64,000 bases of DNA from assembly GCF_003667445.1 (NCBI RefSeq), contig NZ_RCTF01000017.1, positions 52,463 to 116,462 on the forward strand, written 5' to 3'. Positions 25,127 to 34,389 of the stretch are shown in pieces. The notes beneath the pieces were generated by a model, which was not told the DNA's origin, made no database searches, and was given only the letters and a program-made list of their open reading frames with translations. A program made the position numbers and the translations under genes. The number at the start of each line of letters is the position of its first letter. Position 1 is the first letter of the stretch. The stretch is from Xanthobacter tagetidis. GTDB taxonomy: Bacteria; Pseudomonadota; Alphaproteobacteria; Rhizobiales; Xanthobacteraceae.

Positions 25127-26515
25127 CTAGAACTGGAAATAGAGGAAGGGGACGACCGTGCGCCCCTGCAGCACCCAGACCGCGAACAGGAACAGCGGCA
25201 GGGCGGAAACGGCGCGCACCGTGTGGCCCGGCTCGGGGGCGGACGGGTCGATGCGCATCAGCTTCGGCAGGTAGATGAGGGCGATGCCGACGACGAATGT
25301 CATCATCTCCACCGGCCGCAGAACCGCGCCCATGCCGGGGGAGAGGCCGAAGCCGTGCTCGCCGAGCAGGCCGCTGGTCATCAGCCCGGCCTCGGCCCAG
25401 CTCTGCGAGCGGAACAGGATCCAGCCGAGATTGATGAAGACGATCGCCAGGATGTGGCCGACCAGCGGCGGCACCTTGGGCCAGCCCGAGACGTCCCACA
25501 GTTTCTCGAACACCAAAGCCGCGCCGTGCCACAGGCCCCAGACCATGTAGGTCCAGCTCGCCCCGTGCCACAGGCCGCCCAGCCCCATGGTGATGAGCAG
25601 GTTCGCGCACACCCGCGGCAGCTTCGCCCGGCTGCCGCCGAGCGGGATGAACAGATAGTCGCGCAGCCAGGACGACAGCGAGATGTGCCAGCGTCGCCAG
25701 AAGTCGCCGATCGACGTGCACAGATAGGGATTGTCGAAGTTCTCGGGAAACTTCAGGCCCACCATCAGGCCGAGGCCGATGGCCATGGCGCTGTAGCCGG
25801 CGAAGTCGAAATAGAGCTGGAGCGAATAGCCGACGATGGAGACGACCACGTCCACGGTCGAGGGGTCGGGCAGGTGATAGCCGGCATCCACCACCGGGGC
25901 GAGGGTGTCGGCGATGAGCACCTTCATCGCGAAGCCCATCATGAAGCGCTCGACGCCGAACATGAATTCGGCGCGGTGGAAGGTGCGCTCCTTGAGCCGC
26001 TCCGCCACCCACTTGTAGCGCACCACCGGGCCGGCCACGAGGTGGCCGAACATGGACTGGTAGGTGGCGTAGTTGATGAACGAGGGCTCCGCCGGCACGG
26101 TGCGGCGGTAGACGTCCATCGAATAGGAGATGGCGCCGAACACGAAGAAGCTGAGCCCGATGGGCAGCAGCACCTCGGCCCACCACCACGTCACGTCGGT
26201 GCCCACCACTTCGGTCGTGTGCACCAGCATGTTGGCGTACTTGAACCAGATCAGCGAGGCGAGCGGCCAGGCGATGCCCACCAGCAGCGCGCGGTGGCGC
26301 TCCGGCTCCTCGGCGCGCGCGATCCACAGGCCGGTGAGCCAGGACCAGACCGCGATCGACACGATGAGCGGCAGGAAGTCCACCCGCCACCAGGCATAGA
26401 ACAGCCAGGAGAAGGAGAGGATGCAGAGGTTCCGCAGCGCCGCCGGGCTCAGCGCATAGGCGATGAGGAAGGCGGGCAGGAACAGGAACAGGAAGCTGTC
26501 CGAAGCGAAGACCAT
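25127..26515 (-). CDS. AlgI-like MBOAT acyltransferase
   Basis: 462 residues with about 11 membrane segments. The MBOAT family marks are GISYSMDVYRR-like AISYSMDVYRRTVP, YFDFAGYSAMAIGLG, FWRRWHISLSSWLRDYLFI, PLGGSR and LGGLWHGASWTYMVWG, including the conserved histidine of GLWHG. It carries an acetyl donor's acetyl group across the inner membrane for polysaccharide O-acetylation, working with the AlgJ-like and AlgF-like proteins encoded on either side. The same module occurs for alginate (AlgIJF) and acetylated cellulose (WssFGHI). The polymer made by this host is not revealed here. Confidence 0.92.
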   Translation of the reverse strand: MVFASDSFLFLFLPAFLIAYALSPAALRNLCILSFSWLFYAWWRVDFLPLIVSIAVWSWLTGLWIARAEEPERHRALLVGIAWPLASLIWFKYANMLVHTTEVVGTDVTWWWAEVLLPIGLSFFVFGAISYSMDVYRRTVPAEPSFINYATYQSMFGHLVAGPVVRYKWVAERLKERTFHRAEFMFGVERFMMGFAMKVLIADTLAPVVDAGYHLPDPSTVDVVVSIVGYSLQLYFDFAGYSAMAIGLGLMVGLKFPENFDNPYLCTSIGDFWRRWHISLSSWLRDYLFIPLGGSRAKLPRVCANLLITMGLGGLWHGASWTYMVWGLWHGAALVFEKLWDVSGWPKVPPLVGHILAIVFINLGWILFRSQSWAEAGLMTSGLLGEHGFGLSPGMGAVLRPVEMMTFVVGIALIYLPKLMRIDPSAPEPGHTVRAVSALPLFLFAVWVLQGRTVVPFLYFQF

Positions 26516-26525
26516 GTGGGCGCCG

Positions 26526-27212
26526 TCAGTTCGCGGTGCCGCGATAGGGTTCCGTCTCGTCCCGCTGCCCCATCAGGGCAAGGCCCGAAGGCCCCGGCAC
26601 CAGGAACAGGCTGAAATTGTCCCCCGCCTTCAGCGGCGGCAGCTTGAGCGCCGCCGTCGTGGCCCCGCCGCAGCGGCCGGAAAGGCTCGCCTCGATGGGG
26701 TTGATGACCCGCTGGCGGGTGCCGAAGGTGGCGACGTCCTCGAACACGGTCGGGCCGTCGACCACCGCCACGGCGCCGGCGCAGCCGGGCGCGAAATTGT
26801 AGAAGCGCAGCTGCGCCTTCAGGTCGTTTCGGCCCTCGGTGGAGTCGGAAATGATGAGCGCCGGCGCGCCGCCGGGCGGGATCACCACCGTGGAGAAGCC
26901 GTCCGCGGCGGGGACCAGGTCTCCGGCGACCGGCTTGCCGTCCCGCGTCAGCGCGAGCGGAACGCCGCCCTTCACGATGCGGAACAGGGTCGCCACCTCG
27001 CCGTCGGCCACCTTGGCGGCGGGGCCGGTGCCGAAGCTGAAGCTCGCGGGCGTTCCGGAGAGGTCGACCACCCGCACGAAGGCCGATCCCGGCGGGGGCT
27101 TGGGGGCGTAGAGGCGGGCCACCTCGCCCGCCGCATGGGCGCCGGTCGTCAGCGTCGATGCCGCAACGGCAAGGGCGGCGAGTATGAGGGCGAATCGTCC
27201 GGTCGAGCGCAT
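26526..27212 (-). CDS. AlgF-like periplasmic polysaccharide O-acetylation protein
   Basis: 228 residues with a signal peptide ending around TGAHA. The pattern VARLYAPKPPPGSAFVRVV, FSFGTGPAAKVADGEVATLFRI (parts), LRFYNFAPGCAG and the two cysteines (GCAG and GRCGG) matches AlgF-like proteins, which have two beta-domains. AlgF bridges MBOAT and AlgJ-type partners. It is the first gene of the minus-strand operon 27212-23043; the 446-base gap upstream should hold the operon promoter. Confidence 0.8.
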   Translation of the reverse strand: MRSTGRFALILAALAVAASTLTTGAHAAGEVARLYAPKPPPGSAFVRVVDLSGTPASFSFGTGPAAKVADGEVATLFRIVKGGVPLALTRDGKPVAGDLVPAADGFSTVVIPPGGAPALIISDSTEGRNDLKAQLRFYNFAPGCAGAVAVVDGPTVFEDVATFGTRQRVINPIEASLSGRCGGATTAALKLPPLKAGDNFSLFLVPGPSGLALMGQRDETEPYRGTAN

Positions 27213-27658
27213 CGGTGAACCTTAAGGACGGCGCGCCGGGGAGCGGCCCGTCGCGCATGGCGGCCTGGCTCCCCTCCTCGGCGGCGCGCGGCCCGAAGCT
27301 GGCGCTCCGCCGCCGGCCTGATCGGCGCACCATGGAATGGGAGAACGCTGAACAAGGTCGAGGCGCCGCTCGCGCCTGCAATCCGTGCTCTAGGGCGCAA
27401 ACGCGGGCATTGCAACAGCCGCGGCCATCACAGCGCCGCCAGAACCGCTGATTGAGCCGTATTCCGGTCGCCCGACGCGCCCGCCGGAGCCGGTCCGCGC
27501 CATCGGCGGCGCGGCCCCGGCCGGCCCGCGAACGCGGTTCCGGCGGCGTGTTGCACCGCCCGCGCGGGGATTCACGTCGCGTTAAGCATGATTGCAGGTC
27601 TGTCGCCCCGCCGCCGTATGTTTCTTTGTTTGCGGCCGGGGCGTGGGCGGTGCCTGCG
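27213..27658. other. Gene-free stretch upstream of the O-acetylation operon
   Basis: About 446 bases, GC-rich at left and milder near 27575-27640. It must contain the leftward promoter of the algF-like operon. I found no inverted repeat, RNA gene or small gene I could defend. Confidence 0.4.
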
Positions 27659-28786
27659 TCAGGATGCCGGCTTGGCGTCGCGGAACGGCTTGAGGAAGTC
27701 GCTGCCCCGCAGCGAGGGATGGCAGCGCTCATACGGGTGGGGGAAATAGACGTTGGCGCCGAGCGCCTCCGCCGCATGCCAGGCCCAGCGGGGGTTGTAG
27801 AGCATGCCGCGGCCGAGGGCGACGAGGTCGGCCTTGCCCCCGCTCACGATGTCCTCCGCCTGGCCGGGCTCGGTGATGAGGCCCACCGCGATGGTCGCAA
27901 TGCCGGCCTCGGTGCGGATGCGCTCGGCGAGCGGCACCTGGTAGCCCGGCCCGATCGGGATCTTCTGTTCCGGCGTGCTGCCGCCGCTCGACGCGCAGAC
28001 ATAGTCACAGCCGCGCGCCTTCAGCTGCTGCGCGAACACCACCGATTCCTCGATCGTCCAGCCGCCGTCCGCCCAGTCGGTGGATGTGATTCGCACCCCG
28101 AGCGGCCGGTCCGCCGGCCACGCGGCGCGCACCGCGTCGAACACTTCGAGCGGGAAGCGCATGCGCCCTTCGAGCGCGCCGCCATAGGCATCGGTGCGGG
28201 CATTGGCGAGCGGCGTCAGGAAGGAATGCAGCAGGTAGCCGTGGGCGTTGTGGATCTCGAGCAGGTCGAAGTCGAGCGCTGCCGCCCGGCGCGCCGCCGC
28301 CGCGAAGGCGTCGCGGATCTCGGCCAGTTCGTCGACGCTCAAGGCATGGGGCACCGGCCGGCCCGGATAGGCGATGGGCGATGCGCTCTTGAGCTGCCAC
28401 CCGCCATTGGTCGCGTCGAGGGCGACCTGCTTCTCCCACGGCACCGAGACCGAGCCCTTGCGTCCGGCATGGGCGAGCTGCATGCCCATCGAGGCTCCGC
28501 CATGGCGCCGGCAGAAGGCCAGGGCCGCCCGCAGCGGGGCGATGTGGTCGTCGGACCAGATGCCGAGGCAGGCGCTGGAAACGCGCCCTGCCGGCTCCAC
28601 CGCTGTCGCCTCGGTGATGACGAGGCCGGCGCCGGACACGGCAAGATGGCCGAGATGCATCAGGTGCCAGTCGGTGGCGAACCCTTCCGGCGTGGCGGAA
28701 TACTGCCCCATGGGCGACACCACGATGCGGTTCGGCAGTTCCAGGCCGCGCATTCGGAAGGGCGAGAAGAGAACCGGCTCGGTCAT
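27659..28786 (-). CDS. Old Yellow Enzyme family NADH:flavin oxidoreductase (YqjM-like)
   Basis: 375 residues, an FMN TIM barrel. Family marks: LPNRIVVSPMGQYSA at the N-terminus, QLAHAGRKG, LLEIHNAHGYLLHSFLTPLAN with both substrate-binding histidines, GVRITSTDW, and the phosphate-binding end IAVGLITEP and ADLVALGRGMLYNP. YqjM-type enzymes have a redox-tuning cysteine in the first motif (PMCMYS); here the position is glycine (PMGQYS), so reactivity may differ. It would reduce an activated C=C bond. It starts the catabolic region and lies 66 bases after the fused molybdoenzyme gene on the same strand. Confidence 0.9.
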   Translation of the reverse strand: MTEPVLFSPFRMRGLELPNRIVVSPMGQYSATPEGFATDWHLMHLGHLAVSGAGLVITEATAVEPAGRVSSACLGIWSDDHIAPLRAALAFCRRHGGASMGMQLAHAGRKGSVSVPWEKQVALDATNGGWQLKSASPIAYPGRPVPHALSVDELAEIRDAFAAAARRAAALDFDLLEIHNAHGYLLHSFLTPLANARTDAYGGALEGRMRFPLEVFDAVRAAWPADRPLGVRITSTDWADGGWTIEESVVFAQQLKARGCDYVCASSGGSTPEQKIPIGPGYQVPLAERIRTEAGIATIAVGLITEPGQAEDIVSGGKADLVALGRGMLYNPRWAWHAAEALGANVYFPHPYERCHPSLRGSDFLKPFRDAKPAS

Positions 28787-28852
28787 GGGCGTCCCTTGGG
28801 GCTGTTGTGGTCCGTGCGCAGAGGCCCCTCCCGCGCGCGGCGTTTCGGCGCT

Positions 28853-31800
28853 TCAGGCGTCAAGCGTGAGATCGGATGTGGGCACCGCGCGGCAGGTGAA
28901 GCACAGGCCCTCCTCCAGGCCGGCGACCTCGGACAGATGGGCGATCCGGCCCGAGACGACGCCGACCGCGCAGCTCTCGCACTGGCCGACGCGGCAGCCG
29001 TTCGGCAGATCGAGCCCGCCGGCCTCGGCGCAGGCGAGGATGGTTCCCTTCTCCGGCGTCCAGTCCATGGAGCGGCCGGAACGGGCGAAGACGATGCGGT
29101 GGGTGCCGCCGGGCATGGCGCCGATGGCCTCCCCGCTCCAGAAGCGCTCCTGGAAGATCTCGAAGCGCGGCACGCCGCGCGCCAGCAGCCCGTGCGTCAC
29201 CTGCCGCATCATGGCGTCCGGCCCGCACAGATAGAATCGGGCGCGGGCGGCGATCAGCGCGTCGTCGATGGCCGCGTCCGTGATCCGGCCCACGGCATCG
29301 GGTTTGTCTCCCGGCGTCGGGCGGGAGAGATGCCGGCGCACGGCGAGGTTGGGCAGCCGCGCCGCCAGCGCCCTCAGCTCCGCTCCGAATGCCTCGGATG
29401 CCCCATCCCGGCTGCCGTAGTGGAGAACCACGCGCGGCTCGCCGGGGGCGCCGGAGAGCGTCCGCAGATAGGAGATGAAGGGCGTGATGCCGACGCCGGC
29501 GGCTACCAGCACCACCGGGAACTCGTTCTGCAACGGCAGCGCGAACAGGCCGCCGGGCGCCTGGCACTCGACCTCGCCGCCGGGCGCGAGGTCCGTCACC
29601 AGGGGCGAGAACGCGCCGCCTTCGAGCCGCCGCACCGTCACCTCGTAGGCGACGGGTGCCGGATCGGCCGCCGAGGACAGCGAATAGGAGCGCGCAAGGC
29701 CGCCGCGATGGAGCGTGAGGTGTTGGCCTGGCCGGAAACCGGGCAGGCTCCCGCCGTCGCAGGGCGCGAGCCGCAGGGTGACGACGCCGTCGCACTCTTC
29801 CCGGCGCGCCGCCACGCGGAACTTGCGTCTACCGATCCAGGCGCCGGCGCTCTCGCGCGCCACCTCGCAGGCGAAGGAGCGCAGGCCCGGCGCGCCGCTC
29901 ACCGGGTCGCCGTCGGCATTGGCGATCAGGTTGTTGTAGTTGAAGCCGTCCGGATCGCCTGCCACGCTCCCCGGCAGACCGAGGTCCGGGCAGGCCTGCC
30001 ACCAGCCATAGTCCGCCACCACGGTTCCCGGCTGCACCGAGGCGTCGATCCGCGCCTTGAGGCGCGCGCTGCCGACGCGGCTCATCAGCCGCACCCGGTC
30101 GCCGCCGGAAATGCCGCGGTCGGCGGCCGTCTCGGGGTTGAGGCTTGCTTCCGGCTCCGGCGCCCGCCGGCGCAGGGCGACGATGTCGCGGTGCTGGGAG
30201 TGGCAGAAATTGCCCCGGTTGCCGGTGGTGAGCACCAGCGGGAACGACGCCGTGGTGCGCTCGGCCGGGGGGGTGAAGCCGGGCACCGGGTCATAGCCGT
30301 GCCGCAGCAGCAGCTCGGAATAGATCTCCACCCGCTTCGTCTGCGTGGCGAAGCCCGTCTCCCGATACTTGTGCGGGCGCCATGCCAGCGGGGGGCGGAT
30401 GCCTTCCGGACGCTTGCGCAGGTCGTCGACGGTAAGCCCGATGGGCTCCAGCACGTGGTTCCATCCCGCCTCGACGCTGCCGCCGAAGAAGGCCTCTCCC
30501 AGGCCGAGGCGGGTGGCGAGGTCGAACACGATGTCGAGGTCCGAGCGCGCGCTTCCCAGGGGCTCGACCATGCGCGGGCGCAGTTGGACCAGTTCCTCGG
30601 CCGCCTGCGTGATCTCGAACCCGACGCGCAGGCTCTCGCGCTCCCACGCGCTTGCCACCGGCAGGACGATGTCGGCGAAGTCCGCGGTCGGGTTCAGGAA
30701 CAGGTCGCAATGGACCTGGAATTCCAGCGCCGCGAGCGCCGCCCGCGAGCGCGCGGGATCGGGGTGCGAGACCAGGATGTTGGAGCCGAAGCCGACCAGC
30801 GCCCGCACGCGGTAGGGCTCGCCCTCCAGGATCGCCCGGTGCAGGTCGCGCGAGGTGATCCAGCCGTTGCGCTGCGGGCCGAGCGGATGCGCGGCGAGGC
30901 CGAGCGCCTTGGCGCGCTGCTCCGGCGCGAGCAGCGCCGGCGGATTGATGCCGCGCACCGGGTGCTTGGCGAACAGCACGTTGCCCCCGGGGGCGTCGAA
31001 GCACCCCGTCAGCGCATGGAGCGTGGCGACGGCGCGGTCGGTCTGCGTGGCGTTGGTGTGCTGGCCGATGCCGGTCCAGCCGTAATAGCTCACCGCCCTG
31101 GCGCTGGCGAAGGCGCCCGCGATCGCCTCCAGGAGAGCGGGCGAAACCCCGGTCTCGGCCGCGACGCGGTCCGGTGTGAAGGGGTCGAGCGCGGCGCGGT
31201 AGTGGGCGAAGGCGGTGCGGCAGGCGCGGGTTCCGCCGGGCGTCTTTACCGCGGTCGCGGCTTCGAGGTCCGCCGCCGCGACCTGGTCGGCCGGAGCCGG
31301 GGCGCCGGATCCGGCATCGACCGCGACGTAGCATTCCGCATCGGCCCAGCCGAGGTCGGCGCCGCGCAAGAAATGGCCGGTGTCGTTCCGCACCAGGAAC
31401 GGGGCGTTGGTCCAGCGGGCGACGAAATCCCGGTCGAACGCGCCGCGCGCCACCAGCAGCCGGGCGATGCCCAGCGCCAGCGCGCCGTCGGTTCCCGGCC
31501 GCACGGGGCACCAGATGTCGGCGCCCGAGGCGCTGCCGGAACGGTGGGGGTCGACCACGATGAGCTTCGCGCCGCGCGCCTGCGCATCGCCGATGGCCTG
31601 GGCCTGCGCGAGCCAGGAATTGGCGGGATCGTGCCCCCAGAGGACGATCAGGTCGCTGTTGCGATAGTCGGGCGTGGGCAGGCCGACGCCGAAGGTGAAG
31701 GCGTGGCCGTAATCCTTGTGCCAGTTGCACATCTCCACGGCGAAGCAGTTGTTCGGGCTGCCGAACAGACGCACGAAGCGCTGCAGCCAGTCGGTGCTGT

Positions 31801-32149
31801 CGGAGATCGGGCTGGAGCTTTGGGAGGTGATGGCGAAGGCGACGCTCTCTGGCCCGCTCTCCGCCCGCATCGCATCGAGGCGCCCGGCGATCTCGGCCAT
31901 GGCCTCGTCCCAGCCGATGGCGCGCCAGCCCGGATCGGCAGCGCCCTTCGGCGCGGTGCGGCGCAGCGGCACGGTGAGGCGGCGCGCGTGATGGGCGATC
32001 TCCGGAGCCGCCCGCCCCTTCGGGCAGATCGCCTGCCCGGTGGGGTGGGTGCGGTCCGGCCGCACCTCGATGAGGCGCCCGTTCTCCACCACGTTGAGCG
32101 TGCCGCAGCGTGAGCGGCACAGCGCACAGAAGCCCGGCTTCACCTCCAT
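28853..32149 (-). CDS. Fusion: bis-MGD molybdoenzyme + ferredoxin reductase + plant-type [2Fe-2S] domain
   Basis: 1098 residues in one chain. Residues 1-~760 are a DMSO-reductase-superfamily catalytic subunit with an N-terminal [4Fe-4S] motif (C8, C11, C15, C42) and a probable Mo-ligand cysteine in AVEMCNWHKDYG (C141). Residues ~765-1000 are an FAD/NAD(P)-binding reductase: RSYSLSSAAD, GVGITPFISYL, FYLCGPDAMM. The last ~85 residues are a [2Fe-2S] ferredoxin (NGCRVGQCESCAVG, LCFTC). No signal peptide, so cytoplasmic. The layout lets NAD(P)H electrons reach the Mo site, or the reverse, inside one polypeptide. No frameshift is seen at the joins. The substrate is unknown. Confidence 0.9.
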   Translation of the reverse strand: MEVKPGFCALCRSRCGTLNVVENGRLIEVRPDRTHPTGQAICPKGRAAPEIAHHARRLTVPLRRTAPKGAADPGWRAIGWDEAMAEIAGRLDAMRAESGPESVAFAITSQSSSPISDSTDWLQRFVRLFGSPNNCFAVEMCNWHKDYGHAFTFGVGLPTPDYRNSDLIVLWGHDPANSWLAQAQAIGDAQARGAKLIVVDPHRSGSASGADIWCPVRPGTDGALALGIARLLVARGAFDRDFVARWTNAPFLVRNDTGHFLRGADLGWADAECYVAVDAGSGAPAPADQVAAADLEAATAVKTPGGTRACRTAFAHYRAALDPFTPDRVAAETGVSPALLEAIAGAFASARAVSYYGWTGIGQHTNATQTDRAVATLHALTGCFDAPGGNVLFAKHPVRGINPPALLAPEQRAKALGLAAHPLGPQRNGWITSRDLHRAILEGEPYRVRALVGFGSNILVSHPDPARSRAALAALEFQVHCDLFLNPTADFADIVLPVASAWERESLRVGFEITQAAEELVQLRPRMVEPLGSARSDLDIVFDLATRLGLGEAFFGGSVEAGWNHVLEPIGLTVDDLRKRPEGIRPPLAWRPHKYRETGFATQTKRVEIYSELLLRHGYDPVPGFTPPAERTTASFPLVLTTGNRGNFCHSQHRDIVALRRRAPEPEASLNPETAADRGISGGDRVRLMSRVGSARLKARIDASVQPGTVVADYGWWQACPDLGLPGSVAGDPDGFNYNNLIANADGDPVSGAPGLRSFACEVARESAGAWIGRRKFRVAARREECDGVVTLRLAPCDGGSLPGFRPGQHLTLHRGGLARSYSLSSAADPAPVAYEVTVRRLEGGAFSPLVTDLAPGGEVECQAPGGLFALPLQNEFPVVLVAAGVGITPFISYLRTLSGAPGEPRVVLHYGSRDGASEAFGAELRALAARLPNLAVRRHLSRPTPGDKPDAVGRITDAAIDDALIAARARFYLCGPDAMMRQVTHGLLARGVPRFEIFQERFWSGEAIGAMPGGTHRIVFARSGRSMDWTPEKGTILACAEAGGLDLPNGCRVGQCESCAVGVVSGRIAHLSEVAGLEEGLCFTCRAVPTSDLTLDA

Positions 32150-32179
32150 GGCGCCGCCCCGCCGGCCGCGCGCCGGCTC

Positions 32180-33319
32180 CTACGCATCCACATAGGCGAC
32201 GCCTTCCATGATGCGGCGGGCGGTGCGCCCGAATGCGGCGCGGGTGACGCGCGGCGCGCCATTGGAATGGGCCACCTCCGCTTCCGCCTCCACCACGCCG
32301 GCGGGATGGCCGATGCGGATCGGCGCGCCCGGCGCCACGGCGCGCACCACCTCGGCGGCGATGCTGCCCGGGAGCCGGGCGGCGACGCCGGTGCAGGCGA
32401 TGGAGGTGGCGGCGTAACTGGGATGAACCCGCTCCAGGAAGATCAGCCGGGCGGCGAGGTCCATCTCCTGCGCGGCGATTTCGCGCCCGTCCGGCGCGGC
32501 GCGGTAGGGCGCGGGCAGGCCGGCGATCACCACCATGGGCGTGACGCGGCTTTCGGTGCGGGCCTTCGCCGGGTCGTCCACCAGCCCGAAGCGGAAGGCC
32601 GCCTCGCCGCGCACCTGCTCCAATTGCTCCACGAGCCCGGGCCGGCTGTGGATCGCCTCAAGGCTCTCGGTGCCCGAAAGGCCGAAATCGGCGGCCCGCA
32701 CGATGACATGCGGATTGGCGATGTCGACGAGCGAGACCTCGATCGTCCCGAGCCCCGGAACCGCCATCTCCTCCCGCACGTGCCCGGTGGGGAGGAGGGC
32801 GCCGCTGGCGGCACCCGCGGTGTCGGAGAAATCCACCAGGATCCTGGCACCGGACCCGGGAACGCCGGGAATTGCGTAGTCGCCCGCTTCCACGGCCCGT
32901 CCATCGACCACCGGCACCTCGACGGTGATCACCCGACGCAGATTGGTGTTGAAGATACGCACGGGGGTGAAGGGCGTCGCCGCCCGGACGAGGCCGCGCT
33001 GCACCGCATGCAGCCCCACCGCCGAGACGATGTTGCCGCACGGGCTCGCATAGTCGATGGCCGCGCGCTCCAGCTCCACCTGTCCGAATGTGTATGTGAC
33101 GTCGGCGCCCTCGGGGCCGCCGGGCGCGATCAGCGCCAGCTTGCTGGTGAGCGGGTCGCCGCCGCCGAGCCCGTTCACCTGGCGCCGGTCGGGCGAGCCG
33201 AACACCGCGAGAATGACGCGCCGGCGCTCGTCCTCGTCGGCGGGCAGGTCGGCCGCATCGAGGAACACGCCCTTGCTCGTGCCGCCCCGCATCAGCGCGC
33301 AGCGAAGCTCGCGAAACAT
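32180..33319 (-). CDS. PrpF family isomerase/tautomerase
   Basis: 379 residues from ATG 33319, with GGAGGAAG just upstream; an upstream in-frame ATG at 33379 lacks this. The PrpF fold is shown by LRCALMRGGTSKGVFLDAADLP, GSPDRRQVNGLGGGDPLTSK, a cysteine in ASPCGNIVSAVG and LVDIANPHVIV. Relatives isomerise 2-methyl-trans-aconitate or 4-oxalomesaconate. It lies 30 bases after the fused molybdoenzyme gene in minus-strand order and is divergent from a Bug receptor gene; a candidate IclR-type operator lies between them. The exact substrate is not known. Confidence 0.85.
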   Translation of the reverse strand: MFRELRCALMRGGTSKGVFLDAADLPADEDERRRVILAVFGSPDRRQVNGLGGGDPLTSKLALIAPGGPEGADVTYTFGQVELERAAIDYASPCGNIVSAVGLHAVQRGLVRAATPFTPVRIFNTNLRRVITVEVPVVDGRAVEAGDYAIPGVPGSGARILVDFSDTAGAASGALLPTGHVREEMAVPGLGTIEVSLVDIANPHVIVRAADFGLSGTESLEAIHSRPGLVEQLEQVRGEAAFRFGLVDDPAKARTESRVTPMVVIAGLPAPYRAAPDGREIAAQEMDLAARLIFLERVHPSYAATSIACTGVAARLPGSIAAEVVRAVAPGAPIRIGHPAGVVEAEAEVAHSNGAPRVTRAAFGRTARRIMEGVAYVDA

Positions 33320-33379
33320 CGTTTCTTCCTCCCCGCGCGCTTCCCGCCCTGGTCGCGATCGGCTATCGTCCGTTTTCAT

Positions 33380-33392
33380 AGAACATAGTTCT
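33380..33392. promoter_or_regulatory. IclR/KdgR-type operator, site 1 (prpF / Bug receptor gap)
   Basis: AGAAC-ATA-GTTCT, a perfect palindrome with A/T-rich flanks, 27 bases before the Bug gene start and ~61 before prpF. One of seven similar sites in this region. Confidence 0.6.
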
Positions 33393-33419
33393 GCAATATA
33401 GAACAGTCGAGAGGGAACG

Positions 33420-34385
33420 ATGCGCAGGAGAGAATTCCTTTTGGGAGCCGCCGCCGTATGCGCCCTGCCGGGACCCGGCCTCGCCGCGGCCTATCCCGAT
33501 CGCCCGGTCCGGGTGGTGGTGGCCTTCGCCGCGGGCGGCGGCACGGACCTCATCGGGCGCACCGTGGCGCAGCGCCTGCAGGCGGTGCTGGGGCAGCCGT
33601 TCGTGGTGGAGAACCGGGGCGGGGCAGGCGGCAACATCGGCACCGACCTCATCGCCAAGGCACCGGCGGACGGCTATTCGCTGCTGCTGGGATACAGCTC
33701 CAACTTCGTCATCAGCCCGTTCCTCTACGACGACCTCGCCTACAAGCCGCTGAAGGACTTCGCGCCGATCTCGCTGGTGGCGACCGCCACCAACATCCTC
33801 GCCGCGCATCCCTCTTTGCCGGCGAGCAACCTGAAGGAGCTGCAGGCCTACGCCAAGGCCAACCCGCGCAAGGCCTATTTCGGCACCGCCGGGGTCGGCA
33901 CGCTCGGCCATCTCACCGGCGAGCTGTTCGGCTCGGTGGCCGGGGTGGAGATCGTCCACGCGCCCTACAAGGGCAACAGCGCCGCCCTCACCGATCTTCT
34001 GGCAGGACGGGTACAGCTGTTCGCCGGGTCGCCGGCGGTGGTCATGGAGTTCGTCCGCAACGGCCGACTCAAGGCGCTCGCGGTCGCCAGCCCGCAGCGC
34101 GAGCCGGGCATGCCCGAGATTCCCACCTTCATCGAGCAGGGGTTCGCCGTGGAGGCGCTCGCCTGGTTCGGCCTGCTCGCGCCCGCCGGCACCCCGGCGG
34201 GCGTGATCGACACGCTCAACAAGGCGGTGGTCACCGCCCTCGACGACAAGGAGGTGAAGGAGAGCTTCGCCAAGCTCGGCTACGAGGTGACGACAAGCAC
34301 GCCCGCCGTCTTCGCCGACTTCATCCGCACCGACTACGACCGGTGGCAGAAGGTGATCAAGGCGGCCGGCATCAAGGCCGAATAG
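33420..34385 (+). CDS. Tripartite tricarboxylate transporter receptor (Bug family), Tat-type signal
   Basis: 321 residues. The N-terminus MRRREFLLGAAAV is a twin-arginine signal, unlike the Sec signals of the other three Bug proteins here. Bug marks: PDRPVRVVVAFAAGGGTDLIGR, FVVENRGGAGGNIGTDLIAK, APADGYSLLLG, GTLGHLTGELF, VEIVHAPYKGNSAALTDLLAGR and LAPAGTPAGVIDTLNKAV. It binds an organic acid anion in the periplasm and serves TctAB-type permeases; a TctAB pair lies 2.2 kb away. It ends 4 bases from the convergent tandem CaiB gene. The candidate operator 27 bases before the ATG suggests IclR control. Confidence 0.92.
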   Translation: MRRREFLLGAAAVCALPGPGLAAAYPDRPVRVVVAFAAGGGTDLIGRTVAQRLQAVLGQPFVVENRGGAGGNIGTDLIAKAPADGYSLLLGYSSNFVISPFLYDDLAYKPLKDFAPISLVATATNILAAHPSLPASNLKELQAYAKANPRKAYFGTAGVGTLGHLTGELFGSVAGVEIVHAPYKGNSAALTDLLAGRVQLFAGSPAVVMEFVRNGRLKALAVASPQREPGMPEIPTFIEQGFAVEALAWFGLLAPAGTPAGVIDTLNKAVVTALDDKEVKESFAKLGYEVTTSTPAVFADFIRTDYDRWQKVIKAAGIKAE

Positions 34386-34389
34386 CGGT

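Noticed and set aside
27452..32113. Plus-strand open frame of over 1500 codons opposite the OYE and molybdoenzyme fusion genes
   Set aside because: No motif, no ribosome site, composition of a shadow frame. The minus-strand genes carry clear domains.
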